From NCBI RefSeq assembly GCF_003258295.1, contig NZ_QKYN01000023.1, positions 1 to 64,000 on the forward strand: DNA of 64,000 bases, given 5' to 3'. Source of the DNA: Streptacidiphilus pinicola. GTDB lineage: Bacteria; Actinomycetota; Actinomycetes; Streptomycetales; Streptomycetaceae. Both the position numbers and the translations under genes were made by a program. This document shows, piece after piece, positions 8,524 through 16,891 of this stretch (position 1 is the first letter of the stretch; every line of letters starts with the position of its first letter). The notes below the pieces were generated by a model that made no database searches, was not told where the DNA came from, and worked only from the letters and a program-made list of their open reading frames with translations.

Positions 8524-9245
8524 CTCGCGTCGGCGGAGAAGAACCAGGCGACCGCGCCGGAGATCTCCTCCGGCTGGGCGCAGCGGCCGAGCGGGATGTT
8601 CGGGGCCCGCTTGGCCGGGCGATCCGGGTCGGGGTGGAAGTCCGTCCAGACCGTTCCGGGCGCCACGCAGTTGACGCGGATGCCGAGCGGGCCGAGCTCC
8701 TTGGCCAGGCCGACCGTCATCGCGTCCACGGCGGCCTTCGCGGCCGCGTAGTGCACGTACTCGCCGGGGCTGCCGAGAGTGGCGGCGCCGGAGGAGATGT
8801 TGACGATGACGCCGCGGGTGCCGGTCCGGGTCATCGCGCGGACCGCCTCGCGGGCGCAGAGCAGGTAGCCGGTCACGTTGACGTCCACGGAGCGGCGGAC
8901 GCCCTCCGGGTCGGCGTCGGCGAGCGGGCCGTAGGGGCCGGGCACACCGGCGTTGTTGACCAGCCCGGTGACGGGGCCGAGGCCGGCCTCACCTGCGGCG
9001 GCGAAGAGCCGCTCGACGTCGGCCTGGTCGGTGGTGTCCGCCTGCACGGTGACGCAGCGGCGGCCCGCGGCGCGGACCCGCTTCGCCACTTCCTCGGCGG
9101 CGTCCTTGTCGGAGCGGTAGCCGAGCACGAGGTCGTGGCCCTCGGCCGCCAGCCGCAGCGCGATCGCCGCTCCGATGCCCCGGCTCGCGCCGGTGACGAC
9201 GGTGACATCGGCGGTGACGTCCGTGGTCACGTTGGCGTCGGTCAA
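8481..9245 (-). CDS. SDR family oxidoreductase (FabG-like)
   Basis: This is a classical SDR of about 254 residues with TGASRGIG, NNAG, the ISSGAA serine segment and YAAAK. The C-terminus, ATGAVLRVAGGM, resembles FabG. I place the start at TTG 9245, which has GGGGGAA five to ten bases upstream; a GTG at 9230 is the alternative. The substrate is unknown. It is divergent from the RHH/Fic-like toxin-antitoxin pair, so both start from the same 64-base spacer, and its 3' end overlaps the neighbouring aminotransferase gene on the other strand. Confidence 0.88.
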   Translation of the reverse strand: MTDANVTTDVTADVTVVTGASRGIGAAIALRLAAEGHDLVLGYRSDKDAAEEVAKRVRAAGRRCVTVQADTTDQADVERLFAAAGEAGLGPVTGLVNNAGVPGPYGPLADADPEGVRRSVDVNVTGYLLCAREAVRAMTRTGTRGVIVNISSGAATLGSPGEYVHYAAAKAAVDAMTVGLAKELGPLGIRVNCVAPGTVWTDFHPDPDRPAKRAPNIPLGRCAQPEEISGAVAWFFSADASYATGAVLRVAGGM

Positions 9246-9277
9246 GTCTTCCCCCTGAGTTCTCGTTCGCCCTGCAG

Positions 9278-9301
9278 CCGTACAGCAGGGCTGCTGTACG
9301 G
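9278..9301. promoter_or_regulatory. Palindromic operator of the RHH antitoxin
   Basis: A perfect 10-base inverted repeat, CCGTACAGCA and TGCTGTACGG, is separated by GGGC and ends eight bases before the RHH start codon. Ribbon-helix-helix antitoxins usually bind such palindromes to repress their own operon. It also lies 33 bases from the divergent SDR start. The repeat is directly visible; its role is inferred from position. Confidence 0.65.
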
Positions 9302-9309
9302 TAGCCATC

Positions 9310-9531
9310 ATGTCGAAGCACATCACCATCCGGGTGGACGAGGAATTCCACGCCCGGTTGGCGGCGCGGGCGGCGGCCGAGGGAACCACCATCACCGCGC
9401 TGGTCACCGAGGCCGCGCGGCGCGAGCTCGACCCGGACCGGCAGCGCTTCCTCGAGGCGGCGGCCGAGTTCAATACCTCCGAGAACTGGGCGTACTTCCA
9501 GGAGCGGTTCGGCGGGAAGAAGACCGCGTGA
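9310..9531 (+). CDS. Ribbon-helix-helix antitoxin
   Basis: This 73-residue protein begins MSKHITIRVDEEFHARLAAR, the beta-strand and first helix of the CopG/Arc-type ribbon-helix-helix fold, followed by GTTITALVTEAARREL for the second helix. The C-terminal 30 residues (ENWAYFQERFGGKK) are probably the toxin-neutralising tail. It is directly upstream of, and overlaps by GTGA with, a Fic/Doc-like toxin gene, the standard antitoxin-first arrangement. A palindrome just upstream suggests autorepression. Confidence 0.85.
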   Translation: MSKHITIRVDEEFHARLAARAAAEGTTITALVTEAARRELDPDRQRFLEAAAEFNTSENWAYFQERFGGKKTA

Positions 9532-9920
9532 AGTTGGAGGACTCGGTGAAGGCCGACGAGGCGTGGGCCTGGAACGTGCTGGCGCACCACCTGCCGTCCG
9601 ATCCGACGGTGTGGGATCCCTCCGCGATCAGCGCGGCGATCGCCCGGCACGCCAGCGACGTCATCCTCATCGCCGACGAACCCCCGCGTGACGTGCACTG
9701 GCGCGCGGCCGCGCTGCTGCACACGCTCTCGGTCTGCCCGCCGCTCGACTCGCCGATGAACGAGTTCTACGCGGCCACGCTCACCCGCTCCTACCTGGCG
9801 ATGGCGGGGGTCAAGCCGCTGCCCAACAGCTTCGCCCTGGCGGACCTCGTCGAGCACGCCAAGGAAGGCCGCAACGACGTCTTCGCGACGGCCGAGTGCC
9901 TGCGCAAACTGACGGACTGA
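9528..9920 (+). CDS. Fic/Doc-like toxin component
   Basis: This 130-residue protein contains DPSAISAAIARH, WRAAALLHTLS, a degenerate core PPLDSPMNEFYAA and a C-terminal DLVEHAKEGRNDVFATAECL. It resembles the small Streptomyces proteins annotated as Fic-family toxin components. The strict Fic motif HPFxxGNGR is absent; only an LD..MN.FYA segment reminiscent of Doc (HxFxDANKR) remains, so AMPylation or kinase activity cannot be assumed. The GTG start overlaps the antitoxin stop. Pairing with the RHH gene supports a toxin role by inference. Confidence 0.7.
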   Translation: MKLEDSVKADEAWAWNVLAHHLPSDPTVWDPSAISAAIARHASDVILIADEPPRDVHWRAAALLHTLSVCPPLDSPMNEFYAATLTRSYLAMAGVKPLPNSFALADLVEHAKEGRNDVFATAECLRKLTD

Positions 9921-9952
9921 CAGGCCGCCGCGCCGCCGGTAGGCTCCCGCGC

Positions 9953-10477
9953 ATGGCGACGGGGGTGGTGTTCTACGCGTTCTTCGGGGTGGGCTGGCTG
10001 CTGGCCGGCCTCGGGCACTTCGGCGGCCCCGTCGTGGGCGTGGCCGGCGTGCTGGGCCTGTTGCTCGCGCTGACCCTGGTCCGCGCCGCGCGGCGGGTGC
10101 CCGTCCGGGCGGAGGAAGCCGGCGAGGGCGGCCTCACGGCGGCGCAGCGCCGGCGGTTCGGGCAGGTCAACGCCGTGCAGTGGCTGCTGATCGCGGTCGT
10201 GGCCGTCGGCTGCGGCGTGGGCGGGACGCCGGTGCTGATCATGCCGCTGGTCGCGGTCGTGGTGGGCGTTCACTTCTTCCCGCTCGCGCGGGTCTTCGCG
10301 GATCCCCGTCTGATCGCCCCCGGGGCGGTGCTGACCGCGGTCGGCCTCTGCGGCCTCGCCGCCCGCGCGGCGGGCGCCTCGCCCGGCACGGTGTACACCC
10401 TCGTCGGTCTCGGCTGCGCGCTCACCCTGTGGTCCACGGCGGCCTGGACGGTCACGGGAGCCCGCCGCTCCGCCTGA
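9953..10477 (+). CDS. Small membrane protein, 174 aa
   Basis: This protein has about five or six hydrophobic helices: residues 4-20, 27-44, 73-88, 91-110, 119-137 and 145-165. A short charged cytoplasmic loop (RRVPVRAEEAGEGGLTAAQRRR) separates the first two from the rest. No family is recognised with certainty. The ATG at 9953 lies 33 bases after the toxin gene. No partner gene suggests a role. Confidence 0.75.
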   Translation: MATGVVFYAFFGVGWLLAGLGHFGGPVVGVAGVLGLLLALTLVRAARRVPVRAEEAGEGGLTAAQRRRFGQVNAVQWLLIAVVAVGCGVGGTPVLIMPLVAVVVGVHFFPLARVFADPRLIAPGAVLTAVGLCGLAARAAGASPGTVYTLVGLGCALTLWSTAAWTVTGARRSA

Positions 10478-10480
10478 TGT

Positions 10481-10741
10481 TCAAGGCAGGCGCTGGTCGC
10501 CGAAGTGCACCAGGATCCGGCCCGGGTTCTTCGGGTCCTCCTCGCGGCGGGCGTAGAGCTTGCGGATGTGCTTCTGGTCCAGGAAGGCCAGCACCCGCCG
10601 CTTCAGCTGGCCCGAGCCCTTGCCCGGGATGATCTCGGCGACGGACTCACCCGACTGCGCGCAGGCGAAGAGGAACTGGCGCAGCGCCAGCTCGATGTCG
10701 CGGTTGTTGCGGAAGATCGGGTGCAGGTCGAGGCTGCGCAT
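10481..10741 (-). CDS. Stand-alone Smr (MutS2 C-terminal) domain protein
   Basis: This 86-residue protein consists of little more than one Smr domain: LDLHPIF at the N-terminus, then IIPGKGSGQLKRRVLAFL and a short C-terminal strand ILVHF. Smr domains carry LDLHG and HGxG motifs and act as nucleases or nucleic-acid binders. Here the usual His of HGKGSG is replaced by Pro (PGKGSG), so nuclease activity is doubtful. Related short proteins are common in streptomycetes. It is followed upstream by a membrane-anchored hypothetical gene on the same strand, 12 bases away. Confidence 0.75.
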   Translation of the reverse strand: MRSLDLHPIFRNNRDIELALRQFLFACAQSGESVAEIIPGKGSGQLKRRVLAFLDQKHIRKLYARREEDPKNPGRILVHFGDQRLP

Positions 10742-10753
10742 CGGATCAGGGCC

Positions 10754-11380
10754 TCACAGGCGGGGGTCGGGGCGGTCCAGGTTCCAGTGTCGTACGGTCT
10801 GGCACACCCAGCCGTCGTCCGCCTGCCGGGGGAGCAGCGAGATGCGGGCGATCGTGCGCTGGCCGCCCTCGTGATCGCCGTAGAGGAGGTCGACGTTGAT
10901 CCGCTGGCGGTTCTTCACCTGGTCCGCGAGCACGGCGAAGGCCGGGTCCGCCGGGTCGCGCAGCGCCGCGTGCCAGGTGCCGTGGTCGGAGGGGGCGACG
11001 TACATGTCCAGGCCCTGGCGGCGGAAGTCGGCGGGGTCGACCGGGGTGTCGCCCTCGCGCAGCGACCAACCGTGGACGATGCCGAGGCCGGGCCCGAGGT
11101 TGCGCAAGGCCGCGCCGAGGTAGATCACGTCCTCGCCCAGGTGGGCGTAGCCGGCCGAACCGGTCAGGTGCGTGCTGTGGCCGTCGGTCCAGATCAGCTT
11201 CTGCTGCGGGTCGGTGGGCCGGGCGCCGACGAGGATGGGGCGCAGTGACACCTGGAGGGCGCGTTCGGCGGATCGCGCGGCTCGTTCCGCCGAGCGGATC
11301 GAGCCGAAGCTGGCGACCGCCAGCACCAGCGTCCCACCCGCCGTCAGCACGGCCGAGACGGTGCCCCAGTCGATCCCCAC
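10754..11380 (-). CDS. Hypothetical membrane-anchored protein, 208 aa
   Basis: The GTG at 11380 has a strong G-rich ribosome site (GGGGGGAAA). The protein begins with one hydrophobic helix (TVSAVLTAGGTLVLAVASFG), then a charged amphipathic segment (RSAERAARSAERALQ), and a C-terminal domain of about 150 residues rich in beta-type sequence. Similar layouts (one helix plus a beta domain) occur in many actinobacterial proteins of unknown function. It may be co-transcribed with the Smr-domain gene. No function can be assigned. Confidence 0.75.
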   Translation of the reverse strand: MGIDWGTVSAVLTAGGTLVLAVASFGSIRSAERAARSAERALQVSLRPILVGARPTDPQQKLIWTDGHSTHLTGSAGYAHLGEDVIYLGAALRNLGPGLGIVHGWSLREGDTPVDPADFRRQGLDMYVAPSDHGTWHAALRDPADPAFAVLADQVKNRQRINVDLLYGDHEGGQRTIARISLLPRQADDGWVCQTVRHWNLDRPDPRL

Positions 11381-11630
11381 GCGTATTTCCCCCCGGTCCG
11401 ACGCGAACTCCAGCCGTCCGACGGATGGAAACCACCGGTCGGCGGGTGATCTCATCGGACCAGCCGCAGCGTAGCGGCACGTCGTCAAACGCACACGTTC
11501 GAGTGAGTTTTCCCGTGAGTTCCTGTGGGACACCTCCCCAGGACACGTACTGACGACTGAATCTCCGGTGGGTCTTTGGAACGCGGCCGCCCCCGGGTGA
11601 GAGATGCTGTGAGGGTTGCTTACATCAGGA

Positions 11631-11662
11631 TCGATCGGTGCCAACCCGAGCGAACCGATCGA
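11631..11662 (+). promoter_or_regulatory. Inverted repeat in the leader of the deacetylase-like gene
   Basis: TCGATCGGT (11631-11639) and ACCGATCGA (11654-11662) form a perfect 9-base repeat with a 14-base spacer, about 106 bases before the start codon. It could be an operator or a leader hairpin. The rest of the 387-base gap (11381-11767) shows no gene and no recognised riboswitch. Confidence 0.35.
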
Positions 11663-11767
11663 ACCCGGACGGGCGTCCTAGCAGACGCACAGCAGATCGA
11701 AGAGCCGAGACAGCCGAAGCATCCGAAGCAGCCCGGGAACCGAGCAGGGCGGAAGGCAGGAAGACGC

Positions 11768-13018
11768 ATGGGAGCGTGGTCGCGCAGGAACGTACTCGCC
11801 GGGGGAGCGATCGCCACGGCGGCGGCGCTGGGCGTGTCCGCCTGCGGCCGCTCCGGCTCCGGAGCCAGGGCGGGGGGTGGTGGCGACGGCAAGCCGGTCG
11901 GCTCGCCCAGCGGCGGACCCACCGCCAGCGCCCGACCGGTGAACCTGATCGGGGACGGCTCGACGGCCGACACCGGCCCGCAGCCGAACCAGCCCGTGCC
12001 CGAGAAGCTGCAGCCCGGCCAGCGGCCGCCGCAGTTCGTCATCTTCTCCTGGGACGGCGCCGGCGAGGACAGCAAGGCGCTCTTCTCGCACTTCCGCGGC
12101 GTCGCCCAGGAGGTCAAGGCGACGATGTCCTTCTTCCTCTCCGGCATCTACGTGCTGCCCGAGGGCAAGAAGCATCTCTACCTGCCGCCCGGCCACAAGC
12201 CCGGGGCCTCCGACATCGGCTACCTCGCCGACGAACACGTCAAGGCGACGCTGACGCAGGTCCGCGGGGCGTGGCTGGAGGGCCACGAGATCGGCACCCA
12301 CTTCAACGGCCACTTCTGCAGCCCCGCCACCGGGGTGGGGAACTGGTCGCCCGCGCAGTGGCGCAGCGAGCTGGAGCAGGCGATCGGCTTCGTCGAGAAC
12401 TGGAAGACCAACACCGGCTTCCACGACATGGACCCGCTGCCGTTCGACTACCGCAAGGAGCTGATCGGCGGTCGCACTCCCTGCCTGCTCGGGCAGAAGC
12501 AGCTGCTGCCGACGGCGGCGGCGATGGGCTGGAAGTACGACGCCAGCTCGCCCGGCGGCAGCCAGATGTGGCCGAGCAAGAAGCTCGGCCTGTGGGACTT
12601 CCCGCTGCAGTCCATCCCGTTCCCCGGGCACAGCTTCCAGGTGCTGTCGATGGACTACAACATGCTGGCCAACCAGACCGGCGGCACCCCCAAGGGCGAC
12701 CCGGCCAAGCAGCCCTACTGGCAGCAGCAGTCCTACGCCGCCTACATGGCGGGCTTCAACCGCGCCTACACCACCAACAGGGCGCCGTTCTTCGTCGGCA
12801 ACCACTTCGAGAGCTGGAACGGCGGCATCTACATGAAGTCCGTCGAGCGGGCGCTGCGCGAGATCGCGGCCAAGCCCGACGTGCGCCTGGTCTCCTTCCG
12901 CCAGCTGGTCGAGTGGCTGGAGGTCCAGGACCCCGCCGTGCTGGCCAAGCTGCGTACGCTGAACGTGGGCCAGAAGCCGACCGATTGGAAGCAGTACACG
13001 ACCCCGCAGGCCGTGTGA
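11768..13018 (+). CDS. Secreted polysaccharide-deacetylase-like lipoprotein
   Basis: This 416-residue protein has an N-terminal SRRNVLAGG twin-arginine motif, a hydrophobic stretch and a lipobox ending GVSAC, which suggest a Tat-exported lipoprotein. A Gly/Ser/Pro-rich linker follows. The body shows FSWDGAGED, comparable to the TFDDG motif of NodB-type deacetylases, and HEIGTHFNGHFC, comparable to their H-x-x-x-H metal site. Near the end come FFVGNHFESWN and VRLVSFRQLVEWL. Relatives remove acetyl groups from cell-wall or capsular sugars. ATG 11768 has AGGAAG upstream. A palindromic terminator follows. Confidence 0.8.
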   Translation: MGAWSRRNVLAGGAIATAAALGVSACGRSGSGARAGGGGDGKPVGSPSGGPTASARPVNLIGDGSTADTGPQPNQPVPEKLQPGQRPPQFVIFSWDGAGEDSKALFSHFRGVAQEVKATMSFFLSGIYVLPEGKKHLYLPPGHKPGASDIGYLADEHVKATLTQVRGAWLEGHEIGTHFNGHFCSPATGVGNWSPAQWRSELEQAIGFVENWKTNTGFHDMDPLPFDYRKELIGGRTPCLLGQKQLLPTAAAMGWKYDASSPGGSQMWPSKKLGLWDFPLQSIPFPGHSFQVLSMDYNMLANQTGGTPKGDPAKQPYWQQQSYAAYMAGFNRAYTTNRAPFFVGNHFESWNGGIYMKSVERALREIAAKPDVRLVSFRQLVEWLEVQDPAVLAKLRTLNVGQKPTDWKQYTTPQAV

Positions 13019-13037
13019 CCTGCCGTTCGTCGCCGCG

Positions 13038-13059
13038 GACCCCGCCGATCGGCGGGGTC
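13038..13059. terminator. Hairpin terminator after the deacetylase-like gene
   Basis: A perfect 22-base palindrome has arms GACCCCGCCGA and TCGGCGGGGTC and no loop in the DNA. It starts 20 bases after the stop codon. There is no T-run, which is usual for streptomycete terminators. Confidence 0.6.
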
Positions 13060-13176
13060 GGAACAGGGACCTCGGGCTGACGATTCACCCGCTGCGCTGC
13101 GCCAAGCTGATACCTGGGCTGATACGTCCTCAGCCACCCGACTCAGCCAGCCAGCCTTCTCCACCCGGAGCCGTCC

Positions 13177-14982
13177 TTGACCTCGACCGCCGCCGCGCCG
13201 CGCGAGAAGCGCGAGAAGCACGAGAGGGTCGCGCATCTCAGTGCGCGCACCGCCGTCTGGTACCTGCGGATCGTGGCCTGCCTCAACCTCTTCGCCGCGG
13301 TCTCGCTGAGCTTCCGCGACCAGGTGCGGCACCACAACCACGGTGACTTCTACACGCCCTACCTGCTGACCGCCGGCTTCAGCTCGGCCGCGTTCGCGGT
13401 CTTCATGGCCGTGATGATGAACCGTCACAAGCGTGCGGCGTGGATCGCGAACTCGGTCCTGTCCGGGCTGCTGCTGATCGCCCTGGTGCTCTCCCTGGTC
13501 GAGCAGCCCGGGGTCCGGGCGCACTGGTTCAACTGGGCGACCCTCGCCGTCCTCGTCGTCTTCCAGGCGGCGCTCACGCTCGGGCGCGGCGAGTTCCGCG
13601 CCAAGGGCGACCCGGCCAACCCGCGCCTCGCCGGCGCCGTCCTGGTCGGCGGCAGCCTGGCCACGCTGCTGGTGGGCACCGGCCTGCTCAGCCTCACCGC
13701 GGCCGGCCGCGGCGCGGCGCTTGCCGACCGGGTGGAGTACGTGCTGCTGCGCGGGATCACGCTGGGCTCGGACGGCTCGCCGTACGTCGAGGTCACCGCG
13801 CCGCGCTGGATCGACATCACGGTCAACGTGCTGAGCGTCGCGGTGCTGGTGCTGTTCAGCTACGCGCTGTTCCGCGCGCCCAAGGGCAAGGAGTACCTGA
13901 GCCCGCAGGACGAGGCGGCGCTGCGCTGCCTGCTGGACCGGCACGGCGCGCGGGACTCGCTGGGCTACTTCGCGCTGCGGCGCGACAAGTCCGTCGTCTT
14001 CTCGCCCAGCGGCAAGGCCGCGGTCACCTACCGCGTCGTCGGCGGCGTCTCGCTGGCCTCCGGCGACCCGATCGGCGACATCGAGGCATGGCCCGGCGCG
14101 ATCGAGAAGTGGCTGGAGCAGGCCCGCGAGCACGCCTGGACGCCCGCCGTCACCGGCGCCAGCGAGGAGGCCGGCGTCGTCTACGCCCGCCACGGCCTCG
14201 ACGCGCTGGAGCTGGGCGACGAGGCGATCGTCGAGGTCGCGGACTTCTCCCTGGAGGGCCGCTCCATGCGCGGCGTCCGCCAGGCCCACAACAAGGTCCG
14301 CCGCGCCGGCTACACCGTCTCCGTCCGCCGCCACGCGGACATCCCGGAGCCGGAGATGGAGTCCCTGATCGCCGACGCCGACCGCTGGCGTGACGGCTCC
14401 ACCGAGCGCGGCTGGTCCATGGCGCTCGGTCGCCTGGGCGACCCGGAGGACGGCCAGTGCGTCATGCTCGAGTGCCGCGACGCGGACGGCGAGATGCGCG
14501 CGCTGCTGAGCTTCGTCCCGTGGGGCGAGCACGGCCTCTCCCTGGACCTGATGCGCCGTGACCGTGACAGCGACAACGGCCTGATGGAGTTCATGGTCAT
14601 CGAACTCCTGCAGCAGGCCCGCTCCATCGGCGTCGAGCGCGTCTCGCTCAACTTCGCGGTCTTCCGCGCCGTCTTCGAACGCGGCAGCCGGCTGGGCGCC
14701 GGCCCGTTCCTGCGCGCGTGGCGCTCGGTGCTGGTCTTCTTCTCGCGCTGGTGGCAGATCGAGTCCCTCTACCGGGCCAACGCCAAGTACCGCCCGCAGT
14801 GGGAGCCCCGCTACGTCCTCTTCGAGCGCAGCCGCGACCTCCCACGCATCGCGCTCGCCAACGCGGCGGTCGAGGGCTTCATCTCCCAGCCGCGCCTCCC
14901 CGCCCTCCCCCGCGCCAAGCGCGGCACCGACCCGCGCCGGCAGGACCGGGAGAGGGAGCGGGAGCTGCAGCACGTGGCGTAA
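13177..14982 (+). CDS. DUF2156 membrane protein (MprF/LysX-like aminoacyl-phosphatidylglycerol transferase domain)
   Basis: This 601-residue protein has an N-terminal membrane part of about six helices (between residues 25 and 235) and a C-terminal DUF2156 domain (about 250-570). That domain shows SPSGKAAVTYRVVGGVSLASGDP, a LEGRSMRGVRQAHNKVRRAGY segment and FRAVFERGSRLGAGP. The DUF2156 fold is the lysyl-transferase domain of MprF and LysX, which add amino acids to phosphatidylglycerol and lower the negative charge of the membrane. The start is a TTG at 13177 with GGAG six bases upstream. It appears monocistronic and ends at a strong terminator hairpin. Confidence 0.85.
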   Translation: MTSTAAAPREKREKHERVAHLSARTAVWYLRIVACLNLFAAVSLSFRDQVRHHNHGDFYTPYLLTAGFSSAAFAVFMAVMMNRHKRAAWIANSVLSGLLLIALVLSLVEQPGVRAHWFNWATLAVLVVFQAALTLGRGEFRAKGDPANPRLAGAVLVGGSLATLLVGTGLLSLTAAGRGAALADRVEYVLLRGITLGSDGSPYVEVTAPRWIDITVNVLSVAVLVLFSYALFRAPKGKEYLSPQDEAALRCLLDRHGARDSLGYFALRRDKSVVFSPSGKAAVTYRVVGGVSLASGDPIGDIEAWPGAIEKWLEQAREHAWTPAVTGASEEAGVVYARHGLDALELGDEAIVEVADFSLEGRSMRGVRQAHNKVRRAGYTVSVRRHADIPEPEMESLIADADRWRDGSTERGWSMALGRLGDPEDGQCVMLECRDADGEMRALLSFVPWGEHGLSLDLMRRDRDSDNGLMEFMVIELLQQARSIGVERVSLNFAVFRAVFERGSRLGAGPFLRAWRSVLVFFSRWWQIESLYRANAKYRPQWEPRYVLFERSRDLPRIALANAAVEGFISQPRLPALPRAKRGTDPRRQDRERERELQHVA

Positions 14983-14999
14983 CCGCCACACGGGACGGT

Positions 15000-15026
15000 C
15001 CGGCCCGGGGGCAATCCCCGGGCCGG
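15000..15026. terminator. Bidirectional terminator hairpin
   Basis: An 11-base perfect stem (CCGGCCCGGGG with CCCCGGGCCGG) has a five-base loop (GCAAT). It lies between two convergent genes, 18 bases after one stop and four bases before the other, and can serve both. Confidence 0.7.
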
Positions 15027-15029
15027 GGC

Positions 15030-16202
15030 CTAGGCGCTGGTCCCGGAGGGTTCGGCGGAGGCGGTCGAGAGGGGGAAGGACGCGTCGACCGTGAAGCCGC
15101 CGTCCGGGTGGGGGGTGGTGGTGAGGGTGCCGCCGAGTTGTTGGGCGCGTTCGTGGAGACCGATGAGGCCGTGGCCGCCGCTGGGCAGCAGGAGTGGGGT
15201 GGCGTCCGGGGAGCCGGCGGTGTTGCTGACGGTGACCTGGAGGGCGCCCGAGGCGCGGTTGAGGCGGACGGTGACCGTGGAGCCCGGGGCGTGCTTGCGG
15301 ACGTTGGTCAGGGCCTCCTGGACCGTGCGGTAGGCCGCGCGCTCCACCGGCTCGGGGACGTCGACCTCGACGTCGTGGCCGTCCAGGTCGCAGGCCAGGC
15401 CGGACTCCGCGACGAGGCGCGGCAGGTCCGCGAGGGTCGGCTGCGGCGTCAGCTGCTGCGCGTCCCCGCTGGCAGCGCGCAGCACGCCGACCATCTGGCG
15501 CAGCTCCTCCAGGGTCTTCACGGCCAGCCCGCGGATGGTCCGCGCGGTCTCCTTCGAGGCCTCCGGGTCGTTCGCCCGGACCTGCAACGCGCCCGCCTGG
15601 ATCGAGATCAGGCTGACCTGGTGCGAGACCACGTCGTGCATCTCGCGGGCCAGCCGCGCCCGCTCCGTGGAGAGGACGGACTGGGCCAGCAGCCGGCGTT
15701 CCCGCTCCTGGCCGCGCGTCAGTTCGTCGAGGCGGACGGCCAGCTCGCGGCGGGTGGTGACCAGCATGCCGAGCGCGATCGGCGCCGCCGCGGCCAGCAG
15801 CGCGTACAGCGCGGCCAGCGCGGTGGTCCGGTCCCAGCCCAGGGCGAAGTCGGTCACCGGCCAGGGGATGAACTGCGTGAGCGCCACCAGCAGGCCGCCG
15901 AACCCGATCGCCCAGCGGTTGCGATGGCGCACCGCGACCGAGTAGACGGCGAACATGGGCGCCAGCCAGATCTGGCTCAGCTCCATGCCGGGCAGCGTCG
16001 CCAGCAGGACCAGCAGCGGCCAGCGCTTGCGCAGCAGCAGCGCGGCCGCCGCCAGCAGCGAGGTGGCCATCTGCGTGCCCGAGCTCAGGTCGTTGGCCAG
16101 CAACGCGTCCAGCGTGGCCAGCAGGGCGGGGACGGGCACGGTGACCCAGGGGCGGAGGTACCAGGGACGCTGGGGCACGGCCGTGGTGGTCGCGCCGGTC
16201 AC
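15030..16202 (-). CDS. NarL-type two-component sensor histidine kinase
   Basis: This is a 390-residue sensor kinase of the HisKA_3 class. Five or six membrane helices lie within residues 20-150, a coiled linker follows, and the phosphoacceptor His189 sits in REMHDVVSHQ. The HATPase domain has EALTNVRKHAPG (N-box) and GGHGLIGLHERA (G-box). The sensor region is mostly within the membrane with little extracytoplasmic sequence, as in envelope-stress or drug sensors, but the signal is unknown. The GTG start overlaps the response-regulator stop by GTGA, and the regulator gene comes first. Confidence 0.95.
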   Translation of the reverse strand: MTGATTTAVPQRPWYLRPWVTVPVPALLATLDALLANDLSSGTQMATSLLAAAALLLRKRWPLLVLLATLPGMELSQIWLAPMFAVYSVAVRHRNRWAIGFGGLLVALTQFIPWPVTDFALGWDRTTALAALYALLAAAAPIALGMLVTTRRELAVRLDELTRGQERERRLLAQSVLSTERARLAREMHDVVSHQVSLISIQAGALQVRANDPEASKETARTIRGLAVKTLEELRQMVGVLRAASGDAQQLTPQPTLADLPRLVAESGLACDLDGHDVEVDVPEPVERAAYRTVQEALTNVRKHAPGSTVTVRLNRASGALQVTVSNTAGSPDATPLLLPSGGHGLIGLHERAQQLGGTLTTTPHPDGGFTVDASFPLSTASAEPSGTSA

Positions 16203-16891
16203 TTGCCGTCCCCGCGCGAGCCGGAGGCGCCGGCGGGTCCGGAACCGTCGCCGCCCAGCAGACCCGCCTGGTGGGCGAAGACGGCGGCCTGGACGCGGTT
16301 CGCGGTGCCCAGCTTGGCGAGGATCGCGCTGATGTGGTCCTTGACGGTGCCGGTGCTGAGGTAGAGCCGGGCCGCGATGTCCGCGTTGGAGAGGCCCTCG
16401 CCCAGCAGCGTCAGCACGTCCAGCTCGCGGGTGGTCATGGTCGACAGCCGGGCCGACGTCTGGCGGTCCGGGCCGGAGTCGAGGTAGCCGGCGATCACGG
16501 TGTCGGTGACCGCGGGGGAGAGGATCCGGCCGCCGGAGGCCAGCACCCGCACGGCGTGCATCAGCTGGTCCGGGTCGGTGTCCTTGAGCAGGAAGCCGCT
16601 CGCGCCCGAGCGCAGCGCGGTGCCGATGTACTCGTCGCTGTCGAAGGTGGTCAGCATGGCGACCGCGGGCGGCTCGGGCAGCTGCATCAGGCCGCGCAGC
16701 ACGGTCAGGCCGTCGACGTCCGGCATCCGCACGTCCAGCAGTACCACCTGGGGGCGCAGCTCGGCGACGGTCGCGACCGCCTCGCCGCCGCCGCAGGTGC
16801 CGACGACCTCGATGTCCTGGGCCGAGCCGACGATCAGGCTCAGACCGGAGCGGACGAGCGTCTCGTCGTCGACGATGACCACGTGGATCAC
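16199..16891 (-). CDS. NarL/LuxR-family response regulator
   Basis: This 230-residue regulator has a receiver domain with the acidic pair VIVDDE, the phosphoacceptor Asp in VVLLDVRMPD and the Lys of FLLKDT. A LuxR-type helix-turn-helix follows: TTRELDVLTLLGEGLSNADIAARLYLSTGTVKDH. The C-terminal 20 residues are Gly/Ser-rich. The GTG at 16891 has GAGAGGT upstream. It forms one operon with the downstream histidine kinase. The target genes are unknown; the divergent beta-galactosidase gene across the 198-base spacer is one candidate by position. Confidence 0.95.
   Translation of the reverse strand: MIHVVIVDDETLVRSGLSLIVGSAQDIEVVGTCGGGEAVATVAELRPQVVLLDVRMPDVDGLTVLRGLMQLPEPPAVAMLTTFDSDEYIGTALRSGASGFLLKDTDPDQLMHAVRVLASGGRILSPAVTDTVIAGYLDSGPDRQTSARLSTMTTRELDVLTLLGEGLSNADIAARLYLSTGTVKDHISAILAKLGTANRVQAAVFAHQAGLLGGDGSGPAGASGSRGDGK

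Noticed and set aside
11381-11767. A c-di-AMP (ydaO) riboswitch upstream of a cell-wall enzyme gene
   Set aside because: The conserved ydaO core could not be traced by eye; only a simple inverted repeat was found.
12829-14991. A 720-codon open frame on the minus strand opposite the DUF2156 gene
   Set aside because: It mirrors the plus-strand gene codon by codon, has no recognisable domain and is rich in Arg/Ala/Gly/Asp, as expected for a GC-rich shadow frame.
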